From an uncultured Bacteroidales bacterium (GTDB lineage: Bacteria > Bacteroidota > Bacteroidia > Bacteroidales > Paludibacteraceae): a DNA stretch of 64,000 nt. The translations under genes and the position numbers were made by a program. The first letter of the stretch is position 1, and every line of letters starts with the position of its first letter. Positions 54,037 to 61,742 of the stretch are shown here, piece by piece. The notes beneath the pieces were generated by a model. The model was not told the origin of the DNA and made no database searches. It saw nothing but the letters and a program-made list of their open reading frames with translations. Location of the stretch: positions 1 through 64,000 of the forward strand of contig ONGK01000009.1 in assembly GCA_900317345.1 (NCBI GenBank), in the 5' to 3' direction.

Positions 54037-54843
54037 ATGCTAAACAAAATTACCCTCATATTATTTAAATATATTCCGGCTATAAGTATTGTGTTTTTTC
54101 TAATTAATAACGGTTTATACTTTTTTATCAATGAGGATTCTACAGCATTATGGCGGATTCCTTATCTTTTAGATGGTATAAGTGGCAGCTCTTTTATGTT
54201 AATTTTATTGCTCTTATTGATAAGTTACAAATTTAAGTATTGTGCGTGGCATCGGGTATTACTTGTAACTTGTCTATTTAACATATCTATAGCATTCCTT
54301 GATTCCATTCAATTATTGCAAACAAGCAGTATTCCCTCATTATTAATTGTATTCATTTTCTCAGCGATAGGCTGTTCGGTTGCTACAATTCTTCATCTTC
54401 ACAACATAAAAGTTGGCAATAAAACATGTATTGTTCGTCATTCAACGTCTAAACGCTTTGATTTGGCATTAATAGCGATTATCCGATGGTATCCCATAAT
54501 ACAACTAATAGGCTTCCTATTTAGTAATACCGTTGCATTACTAGATATAGACATACGCATTAGCTATTTATCAGATTTCATAATAGGAAACTCTCTTTTA
54601 TCGTCTATATTTATTTATCTATTAAGTTTACGACTAAACTTTTCATATTGGCATAGGACATTCATTGTTGCAAATTTAATTAATGGATTTATTGCTTTTT
54701 GCGATGCACATATTCATACTCTTCCTATTTCTGATATGCAATTGTATGGTTTATATTATATTGTATTGATTTTTTGTCTAATCAGTGTATGGTCACATCA
54801 AAACAAATCTAAATTATATGAATACAAAACTCAAATTGCTTAG
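54037..54843 (+). CDS. Hypothetical membrane protein with tandem-duplicated four-helix unit
   Basis: 268 aa, about eight membrane helices. Two halves (1-120 and 140-262) share the same layout and a cytosolic-loop motif: FKYCAWHRVLLVTCLFNISI with IAFLDS in the first half, LNFSYWHRTFIVANLINGFI with IAFCDA in the second. No family recognised. The base composition is much richer in AT than the flanking housekeeping genes, consistent with acquisition by transfer. It overlaps the next gene by 26 bp. Confidence 0.65.
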   Translation: MLNKITLILFKYIPAISIVFFLINNGLYFFINEDSTALWRIPYLLDGISGSSFMLILLLLLISYKFKYCAWHRVLLVTCLFNISIAFLDSIQLLQTSSIPSLLIVFIFSAIGCSVATILHLHNIKVGNKTCIVRHSTSKRFDLALIAIIRWYPIIQLIGFLFSNTVALLDIDIRISYLSDFIIGNSLLSSIFIYLLSLRLNFSYWHRTFIVANLINGFIAFCDAHIHTLPISDMQLYGLYYIVLIFCLISVWSHQNKSKLYEYKTQIA

Positions 54844-55162
54844 GGATTTAATGGCTCATATCATTGAAGATATAGATGCCGGAAATAGTACCGAAAACGA
54901 AATAGAAATTGATGCTGCAATAGATATGTTGAGTACACTTAACCATGGTATCAAACGGTATAGCAAACGCTGGCTATGCGACCATATTTTGCATTGCAGC
55001 GAAAGCACATTTAATTATTACCTTGCACTTGGCATTATTCCGAAGGGACAGCCTGCCGTTGGATTCAAGGAACTTTCATGGAGCATAAAGGATATGGATG
55101 AAGCGATTTCTTATAGAAAAGCGAACTCTCCAAAATCTGTTGTAAATAAGGATGCAATATAA
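54818..55162 (+). CDS. Hypothetical DNA-binding-like protein
   Basis: 114 aa from the ATG at 54818, inside the 3' end of the membrane-protein gene. The C-terminal half (RYSKRWLCDHILHCSESTFN, GIIPKGQPAVGFKEL) looks like an excisionase/MerR-type winged helix; the N-terminal half is acidic and helical. May regulate its partner membrane gene. Unproven. Confidence 0.55.
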   Translation: MNTKLKLLRDLMAHIIEDIDAGNSTENEIEIDAAIDMLSTLNHGIKRYSKRWLCDHILHCSESTFNYYLALGIIPKGQPAVGFKELSWSIKDMDEAISYRKANSPKSVVNKDAI

Positions 55163-55227
55163 ATATGTGATATAGAGTGCATTATGATTTTTTTTGCAAA
55201 GATGATTTATGTTTGACAATTTTTATG

Positions 55228-55235
55228 TACCTTTG
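55228..55235 (+). promoter_or_regulatory. -7 box of the five-gene accessory cassette
   Basis: TACCTTTG followed by CAC, as in other promoters here; no -33 element at the usual distance was found. The first ATG (55313) is about 78 nt downstream. Confidence 0.5.
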
Positions 55236-55312
55236 CACCGTATTTTATAGCAAAAAAAAATGGAGAGTAGCCGAAAATCCGATAAAGAGTAGGCCATAAA
55301 CAAATTTATTGT

Positions 55313-55765
55313 ATGAATCAGTCATTTTTACAAGCAGTAATTGATGCTAGCAATAATCCTCCAGAGGGGAATTGCATTTTTGATTCTTCGGATCACATCA
55401 GGTATCAAAATGGTATTGATGTTTCAGGGCATAATTATAATTGCCATAGACGTTTTCTAATAGAAAAGAATATATCTAATGATGAAGGCTATACAATATC
55501 AATGTTTAATCTTGATGGGCGACACCCCATATGGAAGAATAATATTCAAATGGCTCCTAAACGGATGAGAATTGTATCAACAAAAAATAATTTGATAGAA
55601 TTTAGGGGATATGGGTATGATGAAGATGCCGTTGAAATGGGTGTACCTAAAGAATTAGCCTCATTTGCAAACTACGGCATATTACTCAAAATAAATAACT
55701 TAGACATAGAGCAATTGATACTGAATATGTATCATAAAAATGTAAGTATAGTTTATCTAAAATAA
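55313..55765 (+). CDS. Hypothetical protein, accessory cassette gene 1
   Basis: 150 aa, soluble, no signal peptide. No family recognised. Notable segments are GYTISMFNLDGRHPIWKNN and a charged GYGYDEDAVEMGVPKELASF; the end (DIEQLILNMYHKNVSIVYL) is alpha/beta in character. AT-rich. First gene of a five-gene run (55313-57854) with short spacers. Size and compactness resemble immunity or toxin-type small proteins, but this is only a resemblance. Confidence 0.6.
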   Translation: MNQSFLQAVIDASNNPPEGNCIFDSSDHIRYQNGIDVSGHNYNCHRRFLIEKNISNDEGYTISMFNLDGRHPIWKNNIQMAPKRMRIVSTKNNLIEFRGYGYDEDAVEMGVPKELASFANYGILLKINNLDIEQLILNMYHKNVSIVYLK

Positions 55766-55774
55766 TTTAACATT

Positions 55775-56401
55775 ATGAATCCACGAACACATCAAAGCAT
55801 TACCGCTATTTTAGAAGAAAATGGTTATATACAAGCAGGAGATATCTTGGCTACTTCTCTCTTAATCCCTAAATTACAAATTATAGGGTTTATTCCTGAG
55901 CAACAAGACCTAATACCGCTTGAAACCTATAGAAATTCAATGTCAGAACTATCTTTGAAGAATGATGAGTTGGAATTAATGTTCAATTTCAATTCTAATA
56001 TTATCGTTAATTCATATCGTATCCGTATAGAAGGGGCAAAAAGAACACTTGCTGTTATGACAAATATTGAAAAATTGCCACAAGGGGAATACACAATGGA
56101 TAATGATTCCATAAATGTGATTAATGTTTCTTCTCCTATTAAGATAATAGGAAAAAGTTTTAGTACGGTTGTGCTTAGTCATAATTTGATTAAAGAAGAA
56201 GAGGCAGAGAAAAACATTGTTAAGTATAAAGCAGATGGATCTTTGTATCAGTTTTCACGCGAAATTGGTAAATATAAGATCATTGCCTCATCATTTATTT
56301 GCCTATGCCGTTATATAAATAGTGTTACAGGATTACCGAGCTATATTTTATTGTCACCACAAGAGGTTTATAAGATAAGAGAACCCGAAAACAATGAATA
56401 A
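55775..56401 (+). CDS. Hypothetical protein, accessory cassette gene 2
   Basis: 208 aa, soluble, mixed alpha/beta, no recognised domain. It is 9 bp after gene 1 and overlaps gene 3 by 8 bp. The middle is beta-rich (IIVNSYRIRIEGAKRTLAVM, INVINVSSPIKIIGKSFSTV). Confidence 0.6.
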   Translation: MNPRTHQSITAILEENGYIQAGDILATSLLIPKLQIIGFIPEQQDLIPLETYRNSMSELSLKNDELELMFNFNSNIIVNSYRIRIEGAKRTLAVMTNIEKLPQGEYTMDNDSINVINVSSPIKIIGKSFSTVVLSHNLIKEEEAEKNIVKYKADGSLYQFSREIGKYKIIASSFICLCRYINSVTGLPSYILLSPQEVYKIREPENNE

Positions 56402-56591
56402 ATACATTTTTGATTCACTAGAAGATATTTTTCTCTTTGGAAAATATAAAGAAATCATGATAGGTGATGTCTTGGCTATAGATATGTCATATGTTTATTG
56501 GTGTCAAGGCAATATACCAGAATTTTATATTACAGATGCTCTATTAAATCAAATAGTAGAGTTGTTTCCTGAATTTCTATTATCAGATTGA
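56394..56591 (+). CDS. Small acidic hypothetical protein, accessory cassette gene 3
   Basis: 65 aa, acidic and aromatic-rich (VYWCQGNIPEFYITDALL), overlapping gene 2 by 8 bp. The small acidic character is common among immunity or antitoxin proteins; no family recognised. Confidence 0.55.
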   Translation: MNKYIFDSLEDIFLFGKYKEIMIGDVLAIDMSYVYWCQGNIPEFYITDALLNQIVELFPEFLLSD

Positions 56592-56602
56592 GTTAAAGAA
56601 TC

Positions 56603-57001
56603 GTGGATTATTTTGTCAAGTTAATTAATTCCGCCAACGAAAGGATTGATTCTGTTGATATAGAACGATTGCTCTCGTCTATTCCGGATCCGCCCTCATT
56701 GCATAGTGAGCTTTTCAAAGTGGACAACAACCTAATAGCGGAAATCTACAATGTAGTAGAAAAGATTTTGCGTAACCCACCTTTATATGCTTGGTTTGAT
56801 TCTAACTATCGTACTGCGGAGCGAACCTTTACTATTCAAGTGGTAGATGACATCGCTTATGTCGATGTTATTGCAGATTGTACTGTGGCTGTTAATCGGT
56901 ATAAAATTAAAGATTTCATTACTCAATTACCAACAGGCAAGTGGGAACCTGATGTAGAAGCAATTAAAAATATCAAAATTTATTATGATGTATTTTCGTA
57001 A
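56603..57001 (+). CDS. Hypothetical protein, accessory cassette gene 4
   Basis: 132 aa from a GTG at 56603, 11 bp after gene 3. Soluble; no recognised family. An N-terminal helical half (LINSANERIDSVDIERLLSS) is followed by a beta-rich half (TFTIQVVDDIAYVDVIADC). Confidence 0.55.
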   Translation: MDYFVKLINSANERIDSVDIERLLSSIPDPPSLHSELFKVDNNLIAEIYNVVEKILRNPPLYAWFDSNYRTAERTFTIQVVDDIAYVDVIADCTVAVNRYKIKDFITQLPTGKWEPDVEAIKNIKIYYDVFS

Positions 57002-57854
57002 ACATATATTCATATTGGCAATCGTTCTTATTGCCAATGCTTGTACGAAACAACTAACTATTGATAAGGATAATATCATGGGAGTGACGAATGACGACGT
57101 AATCGCCTATCTGGAGAGTTACCAAGAGGAACTAAACTCGGATTCGTTGGCAGAGGTCATTAAAATCAAAGAACAATACATGAATGATATTCGGGGATGG
57201 TCGGAAAGTATGGAAAAAGCAGATTCATCCTTCAAAAATAGACCCCACCACACTGATACTATCAGTCTCAATAAGGTGGCTCCTTTGCTGAACTCTGTAT
57301 TGACGGAAGCGATACATCTTTTGCAAAAGGAGAAAGGGACAGACTACTTGGCGTTGATGGAAAATAATTGGGAGAATTTTACTATATTTGGGCCAAAGGC
57401 CAGTAGCATAGAAAGCTATGATTTGTTATTGAACGCCTATGCTCCGTACTACTGGGCTTCTTATGCTACAATAGAGAAAGACACCACCGCGTTTTTTAAT
57501 GCTCTACTGAACAAATTAGAGCTAATACATTTTCAAGCTCGTTCTGTATCAATGCTGCATAACCCGCCTGTTCCGTTTTATTCCTACTTCATAACGACTC
57601 AATTAGGAATGCAATGTTACATGAATATGGAAAAATATAAAGATGCCTTACAATGGGGAGATACATATCTTACAGATTTACTCAATTGGGATTTTGTTCG
57701 ATACGATGATTTATATGAGGTCGAAGCCTTTGATATACATATGGACATTTTAAATAGAATGCAATATTGTTATCTCCAAATTGGAGATGAGAGTTCTGCC
57801 CGACAAATAGACGATCTCAAACAAAAGTTCTATCATGTAGAGCCAAGAAAATAA
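56985..57854 (+). CDS. Hypothetical lipoprotein, accessory cassette gene 5
   Basis: 289 aa (288 if started at the second ATG, 56988), overlapping gene 4 by 17 bp. Lipobox ANAC (Cys20). The mature part is helical and TPR-like (NLDAYAPYY-type and YKDALQWGDTYLTDLL segments), with a C-terminal MQYCYLQIGDESSARQIDDL helix pair. Predicted to be anchored to a membrane facing the periplasm or outside. The only exported member of the cassette. Confidence 0.6.
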   Translation: MMYFRKHIFILAIVLIANACTKQLTIDKDNIMGVTNDDVIAYLESYQEELNSDSLAEVIKIKEQYMNDIRGWSESMEKADSSFKNRPHHTDTISLNKVAPLLNSVLTEAIHLLQKEKGTDYLALMENNWENFTIFGPKASSIESYDLLLNAYAPYYWASYATIEKDTTAFFNALLNKLELIHFQARSVSMLHNPPVPFYSYFITTQLGMQCYMNMEKYKDALQWGDTYLTDLLNWDFVRYDDLYEVEAFDIHMDILNRMQYCYLQIGDESSARQIDDLKQKFYHVEPRK

Positions 57855-57886
57855 ATCAAAAATGCAAAAATATGAAAAAAGTTACG

Positions 57887-57915
57887 AAAGAGGTGATAGA
57901 TTTCATCTCTTTTTT
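57887..57915 (+). terminator. Terminator of the accessory cassette
   Basis: AAAGAGGTGA and TCATCTCTTT form a 10-bp stem with a G-T pair and a 6-nt loop, followed by more T's; 33 nt after the last stop. Confidence 0.75.
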
Positions 57916-58049
57916 GACTATATATAGAGGGGCATGGATATCGAAGGATAATAAAGGCGCGAGGGTGGCGTGAGAGGGGATGACTGACCGCTATTATATT
58001 GAAAAGCGCTCAAAACCTATTTCTTAACAAGCATATATCTTTCATTATG

Positions 58050-58154
58050 GCGACCATTTCGTGACCATCCTGTACGTGACTGTAGTATGCCGATTGTCTT
58101 CCATTTACCTGTCAAAACCGTTCGCATCACATTCGCATCCCGTACGTGACTGTA
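58050..58154. repeat. 11-mer repeats and a 13-bp direct repeat
   Basis: GCGACCATTTC GTGACCATCCT GTACGTGACTG (58050-58082) and TTCGCATCACA TTCGCATCCCG (58121-58142) both have an 11-nt period. GTACGTGACTGTA occurs at 58072-58084 and again at 58142-58154, 70 bp apart. Confidence 0.65.
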
Positions 58155-58182
58155 CGGTGTGTGGAGTATATGTTCCTAAAAA

Positions 58183-58290
58183 AGGTAAAAAGTCAAAAGT
58201 ATGCGATTTGCAAAATACATAGACATGCGTCTTGAAAAAGATGACGCCTATGTTCACAAATTCAAATTCGATACTTTTGACTTTTTACCT
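58183..58290. mobile_element. 108-bp palindromic element with 20-bp perfect terminal inverted repeats (MITE-like)
   Basis: AGGTAAAAAGTCAAAAGTAT at 58183-58202 and its exact reverse complement at 58271-58290. Inside, ATTTG/CAAAT, ACATAG/CTATGT and GCGTC/GACGC continue the pairing, so the whole element can fold into one hairpin. No open frame. Size and structure fit a miniature inverted-repeat element; a structured RNA is the alternative. No clear target-site duplication. Confidence 0.6.
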
Positions 58291-58291
58291 A

Positions 58292-58482
58292 AATCTTAAT
58301 AATCGTACATTTTCTTGAAGTAGAAAAAGTCGTTATAATCAGGTAAAAACCTCGACTTGCCTCCGAGATGAGTCCGAGACGAGTCCGATTTGCCTCCGAT
58401 AACATGTTTATAATGCATTGAAAATAAAAGGCTTACAAAAGAATCTCAAATAAGTATGGAAAAAGCCGAATCTTAATAATCG
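58292..58482. repeat. 14-bp direct repeat flanking the 3' part of the repeat zone
   Basis: AATCTTAATAATCG at 58292-58305 recurs at 58469-58482, each followed by a similar T-rich and AAG(T/G)(A/T)AG stretch. The second copy is embedded in GCCGA...TCGGC, a small hairpin. Confidence 0.6.
58357..58400. repeat. 11-mer tandem repeat
   Basis: TTGCCTCCGAG ATGAGTCCGAG ACGAGTCCGAT TTGCCTCCGAT; four units of 11 nt. Confidence 0.75.
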
Positions 58483-58712
58483 GCAATTTTGGAAGGTAGT
58501 AATTTCGGCACGCCCCTTCCCCTTTGGGGTGGGTTCCCTCCGAAGTTACAGTCGCATTGTGCGGGATATAAGCAAGTAAGGTAATTATTTCGCCAGCGCT
58601 CTGCGCTCTGTTTTAGGTCGCTTCTTTGCCCTTGTATGCAAGCATACAGGTCAAATTATCGTCCTCTAAACATAGAATTTCATTCTATTTGGCGAAATAA
58701 TTGCCATAATTC

Positions 58713-58743
58713 TTGCATATATGCAAAATTTGTAGTAAATTTG
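58713..58743 (+). promoter_or_regulatory. Promoter of leuS
   Basis: TTG (58713-58715), 20-bp spacer, TAAATTTG (58736-58743). Confidence 0.8.
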
Positions 58744-58764
58744 CACGCAAATTTGTTTTTAAGT

Positions 58765-61521
58765 ATGGAATACAACTTTTCAGAGATTGAGAAAAAGTGG
58801 CAAAAGGCGTGGGAGGAGAATGGTGTTTATACCGTTTCCAACGAGTCCGACAAGCCGCACTACTATGTGCTCGACATGTTTCCTTACCCTTCGGGAGCCG
58901 GCCTTCACGTTGGTCACCCGTTAGGTTACATCGCGAGTGATATTTACAGCCGTTACAAACGTCTCAAAGGCTTTAACGTGCTTCACCCGATGGGCTTTGA
59001 CAGTTACGGTCTGCCGGCAGAGCAGTACGCGATTCAGACAGGCCAGCACCCGGAGAAGACGACGTTTGAGAACATCGACCGCTATATCTCACAGCTCAAG
59101 AAAATCGGTTTCTGCTACGATTGGAATCGCGAGGTGCGCACGTGCGACCCGAAGTTCTACAAGTGGACTCAATGGGCGTTCGTGCAGATGTTCAACAGCT
59201 ATTTCGACCCGAAGACACAGAAAGCACAGCCGATTAGCAAGTTGATTGCGGAGTTCGAAGCGAACGACCCGAAATGGGCGACGCTGAGCGAGAAAGAGCA
59301 ACAGGAGCGGTTGATGAACTACCGCATCGCTTATCTGGCTGATACGAAGGTGAACTGGTGTCCGAAGTTGGGAACCGTGCTGGCGAATGATGAGGTAAGC
59401 GAAGGGTTGAGTGTCCGCGGCGGTTATCCTGTGGAGCAACGTGTGATGAGGCAGTGGTGTCTGCGCGTGAGCGCTTACGCAGGCCGTTTGTTGGAAGGCT
59501 TAGATAGAATCGACTGGACGGAGAGTTTGAAAGAGACACAACGTAACTGGATTGGTCGCTCTGAGGGAGCAGAGATGCAGTTCAAACTGAAAGGACAAGA
59601 TGCGCCGTTTACCATCTTCACCACCCGTGCGGATACCGTGTATGGCGTGACGTTTATGGTTCTTGCGCCGGAGAGCGAGTATGTACAACGCGTCGTGACG
59701 CCGGAGCAGAAAGCGGAAGTAGACGCTTATCTGGCACGCTGCAAGAACCGCACTGAGCGCGAGCGTATCGCCGACCGCAAGGTAACGGGTGTGTTCACCG
59801 GAAGTTATGCTATCAATCCGCTGACACAAGGCGAGATACCTATTTACATTTCCGATTATGTGCTCGCGGGTTACGGAACAGGTGCTATCATGGCGGTTCC
59901 GGCACACGACAGCCGCGACTACGCGTTCGCGAAGCACTTCAACCTGCCGATTATTCCGCTGATTGAAGGAGCGGATGTGAGCGAGGAGTCGTTTGATGCG
60001 AAGGAAGGCAAGATGATTAACTCCGGTTTCCTCAACGGCATGGAGGTCAAGGACGCTATACAGGCGATGAAAGAGTATATCACAAACACCGGCATCGGTC
60101 GCGTGAAAGTCAACTATCGCTTGCGTGACGCTATTTTCAGCCGTCAGCGTTATTGGGGCGAGCCGTTCCCTGTGTATTACAAGGATGGTATGCCTTATAC
60201 CCTGCCGGAAGACAAATTGCCGTTGGAATTGCCGGAAGTCAAAGACTTCAAGCCGACGGCTGATGGTCGTCCGCCGTTGGGTAACGCAGAGAATTGGGAG
60301 TATGAAGGCCATCCGTTGGAGCTCTGTACAATGCCGGGCTTTGCCGGTTCGTCTGCGTATTATCTGAGATATATGGACCCGCATAACGACGAAGCGCTTG
60401 TGGGCAAACAGGCGAACGATTATTGGCGTCAAGTGGACCTCTATCTCGGCGGTTCAGAGCACGCCACGGGACACTTGATTTACAGCCGTTTCTGGAATAA
60501 GTTCCTTTACGACCTCGGCTATGTATGCGAAGATGAGCCGTTCAAGAAACTTATCAACCAGGGTATGATTCAAGGTCGTTCTAACTTCGTCTATCGTTAC
60601 ATCGGCGAGGGTGCGACGGGTAACCTCTATATCAGTTACAACCTCATCGAGAACCCCGAATACAAGGACAAAGTGCAACCGATTCACGTAAACGTGAATA
60701 TCGTTAATAACGATGTGCTGGATATCTACGCTTTCCGTAACTGGATGCCGGAGTTCAAGAACGCCGAGTTCGTCTTCGCTGATGGTACGTCGTCCGAACT
60801 GACAGGTTATACTGCCGGCGCAAAGCAGTATATCTGCGGTTGGGCTGTGGAGAAGATGTCAAAATCGATGTTCAACGTCGTTAATCCGGACGATGTGATT
60901 GCTAAATTCGGAGCCGACACGTTGCGTCTGTATGAGATGTTCCTTGGCCCGCTGGAGATGTCCAAACCATGGGATACCAACGGTATTGACGGCGTGCATC
61001 GTTTCTTGAAGAAACTATGGAACATGTACGAGAATATCACCGATGAGGAACCGACGAAAGAGGAACTCAAGAGCCTGCACAAGTTGATTAAGAAAATCAC
61101 ATGGGACATCGAGAACTTCTCGTTCAACACCTCTATCCCGGCGTTCATGATTGCGCAGAACGAACTGAGTGCGCTCAAGTGCAACAAGCGTGCTATCCTT
61201 GAACCGATTGCGGTTCTGCTTGCTCCGTACGCTCCGCATATCGCCGAAGAGATGTGGCATCGTTGCGGCAACGAGAGTTTCGTAGTGAATGCCGAATGGC
61301 CGGAGTGCAACGAGGCGTACCTGGTAGAAGATAGTGTAAAATATCCGGTTCAGTTCAACGGCAAAGTGCGCTTCACGTTCGAGTGCCCGAAAGACACGCC
61401 GAAAGAGGAAGTGGAAAAACTCGTCCTCGCGCACGAAGACACAGCGAAGTACCTTGCCGGCAATGCGGTGAAGAAAATCATCGTCGTGCCCGGCCGAATT
61501 GTGAATATTGTGATGGGGTAA
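58765..61521 (+). CDS. leuS: Leucyl-tRNA synthetase
   Basis: 918 aa from the ATG at 58765, which begins the conserved [20 protein letters not shown]; longer frames would include the promoter. HIGH motif [14 protein letters not shown]1 editing domain ([12 protein letters not shown]), KMSKS motif [17 protein letters not shown] (MF after KMSKS, a common form in Bacteroidota), and a C-terminal anticodon and tail domain. It charges tRNA-Leu in the cytoplasm. Confidence 0.98.
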   Translation: MEYNFSEIEKKWQKAWEENGVYTVSNESDKPHYYVLDMFPYPSGAGLHVGHPLGYIASDIYSRYKRLKGFNVLHPMGFDSYGLPAEQYAIQTGQHPEKTTFENIDRYISQLKKIGFCYDWNREVRTCDPKFYKWTQWAFVQMFNSYFDPKTQKAQPISKLIAEFEANDPKWATLSEKEQQERLMNYRIAYLADTKVNWCPKLGTVLANDEVSEGLSVRGGYPVEQRVMRQWCLRVSAYAGRLLEGLDRIDWTESLKETQRNWIGRSEGAEMQFKLKGQDAPFTIFTTRADTVYGVTFMVLAPESEYVQRVVTPEQKAEVDAYLARCKNRTERERIADRKVTGVFTGSYAINPLTQGEIPIYISDYVLAGYGTGAIMAVPAHDSRDYAFAKHFNLPIIPLIEGADVSEESFDAKEGKMINSGFLNGMEVKDAIQAMKEYITNTGIGRVKVNYRLRDAIFSRQRYWGEPFPVYYKDGMPYTLPEDKLPLELPEVKDFKPTADGRPPLGNAENWEYEGHPLELCTMPGFAGSSAYYLRYMDPHNDEALVGKQANDYWRQVDLYLGGSEHATGHLIYSRFWNKFLYDLGYVCEDEPFKKLINQGMIQGRSNFVYRYIGEGATGNLYISYNLIENPEYKDKVQPIHVNVNIVNNDVLDIYAFRNWMPEFKNAEFVFADGTSSELTGYTAGAKQYICGWAVEKMSKSMFNVVNPDDVIAKFGADTLRLYEMFLGPLEMSKPWDTNGIDGVHRFLKKLWNMYENITDEEPTKEELKSLHKLIKKITWDIENFSFNTSIPAFMIAQNELSALKCNKRAILEPIAVLLAPYAPHIAEEMWHRCGNESFVVNAEWPECNEAYLVEDSVKYPVQFNGKVRFTFECPKDTPKEEVEKLVLAHEDTAKYLAGNAVKKIIVVPGRIVNIVMG

Positions 61522-61529
61522 TAACAGAA

Positions 61530-61553
61530 AGAGGAGAGCATGTGCTCTCCTCT
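61530..61553. terminator. Perfect hairpin between leuS and tRNA-Lys
   Basis: AGAGGAGAGCA and TGCTCTCCTCT, an 11-bp perfect stem, lies between convergent genes. On the minus strand it is followed by TTTCTGTTATT. Probably terminates both units. Confidence 0.7.
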
Positions 61554-61556
61554 CTG

Positions 61557-61629
61557 TGAACCAGCTGGGGCTCGAACCCAGGACCCCATCCTTAAAAGGG
61601 ATGTGCTCTACCTGCTGAGCTACTGATTC
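61557..61629 (-). tRNA. tRNA-Lys (anticodon TTT)
   Basis: 73 nt cloverleaf: acceptor GAATCAG/CTGGTTC, D arm GCTC/GAGC, anticodon stem ATCCC/GGGAT with loop TTTTAAG-type and anticodon TTT, T arm CTGGG TTCGAGC CCCAG. The 3' CCA is not encoded. Confidence 0.95.
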
Positions 61630-61653
61630 AACGCCTTTTTTCAAAAGCGGGTG

Positions 61654-61685
61654 CAAAGGTACTACATTTTTTTGAATTGACCAAA
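61654..61685 (-). promoter_or_regulatory. Promoter of tRNA-Lys
   Basis: Minus strand TTTG (61685-61682), 20-bp spacer, TACCTTTG (61661-61654). Confidence 0.78.
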
Positions 61686-61742
61686 TATTTTTGAATTTTT
61701 TTAGTAAAAAAACGACAATTAGGGCATTTTTACCCACGATAT

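Larger units (their letters stand above)
57916..58712. other. Repeat-rich intergenic region
   Basis: About 800 bases without a credible gene between the accessory cassette and leuS. It holds runs of 11-mer repeats, a 13-bp direct repeat, a 108-bp palindromic element, a 14-bp direct repeat, and a GC-rich hairpin (58515-58533, CCCC TTT GGGG core). Confidence 0.6.

Noticed and set aside
58183..58290. Simple intrinsic terminator
   Set aside because: The stem is far longer than needed, there is no upstream gene in range (the cassette already has a terminator at 57887-57915), and both ends are symmetrical.
58040..58400. CRISPR array
   Set aside because: The 11-nt units are directly adjacent and too short, with no unique spacers and no cas genes.
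58636..58764. N-terminal extension of leuS
   Set aside because: The extension contains the promoter, and conserved LeuRS sequence begins at the ATG at 58765.
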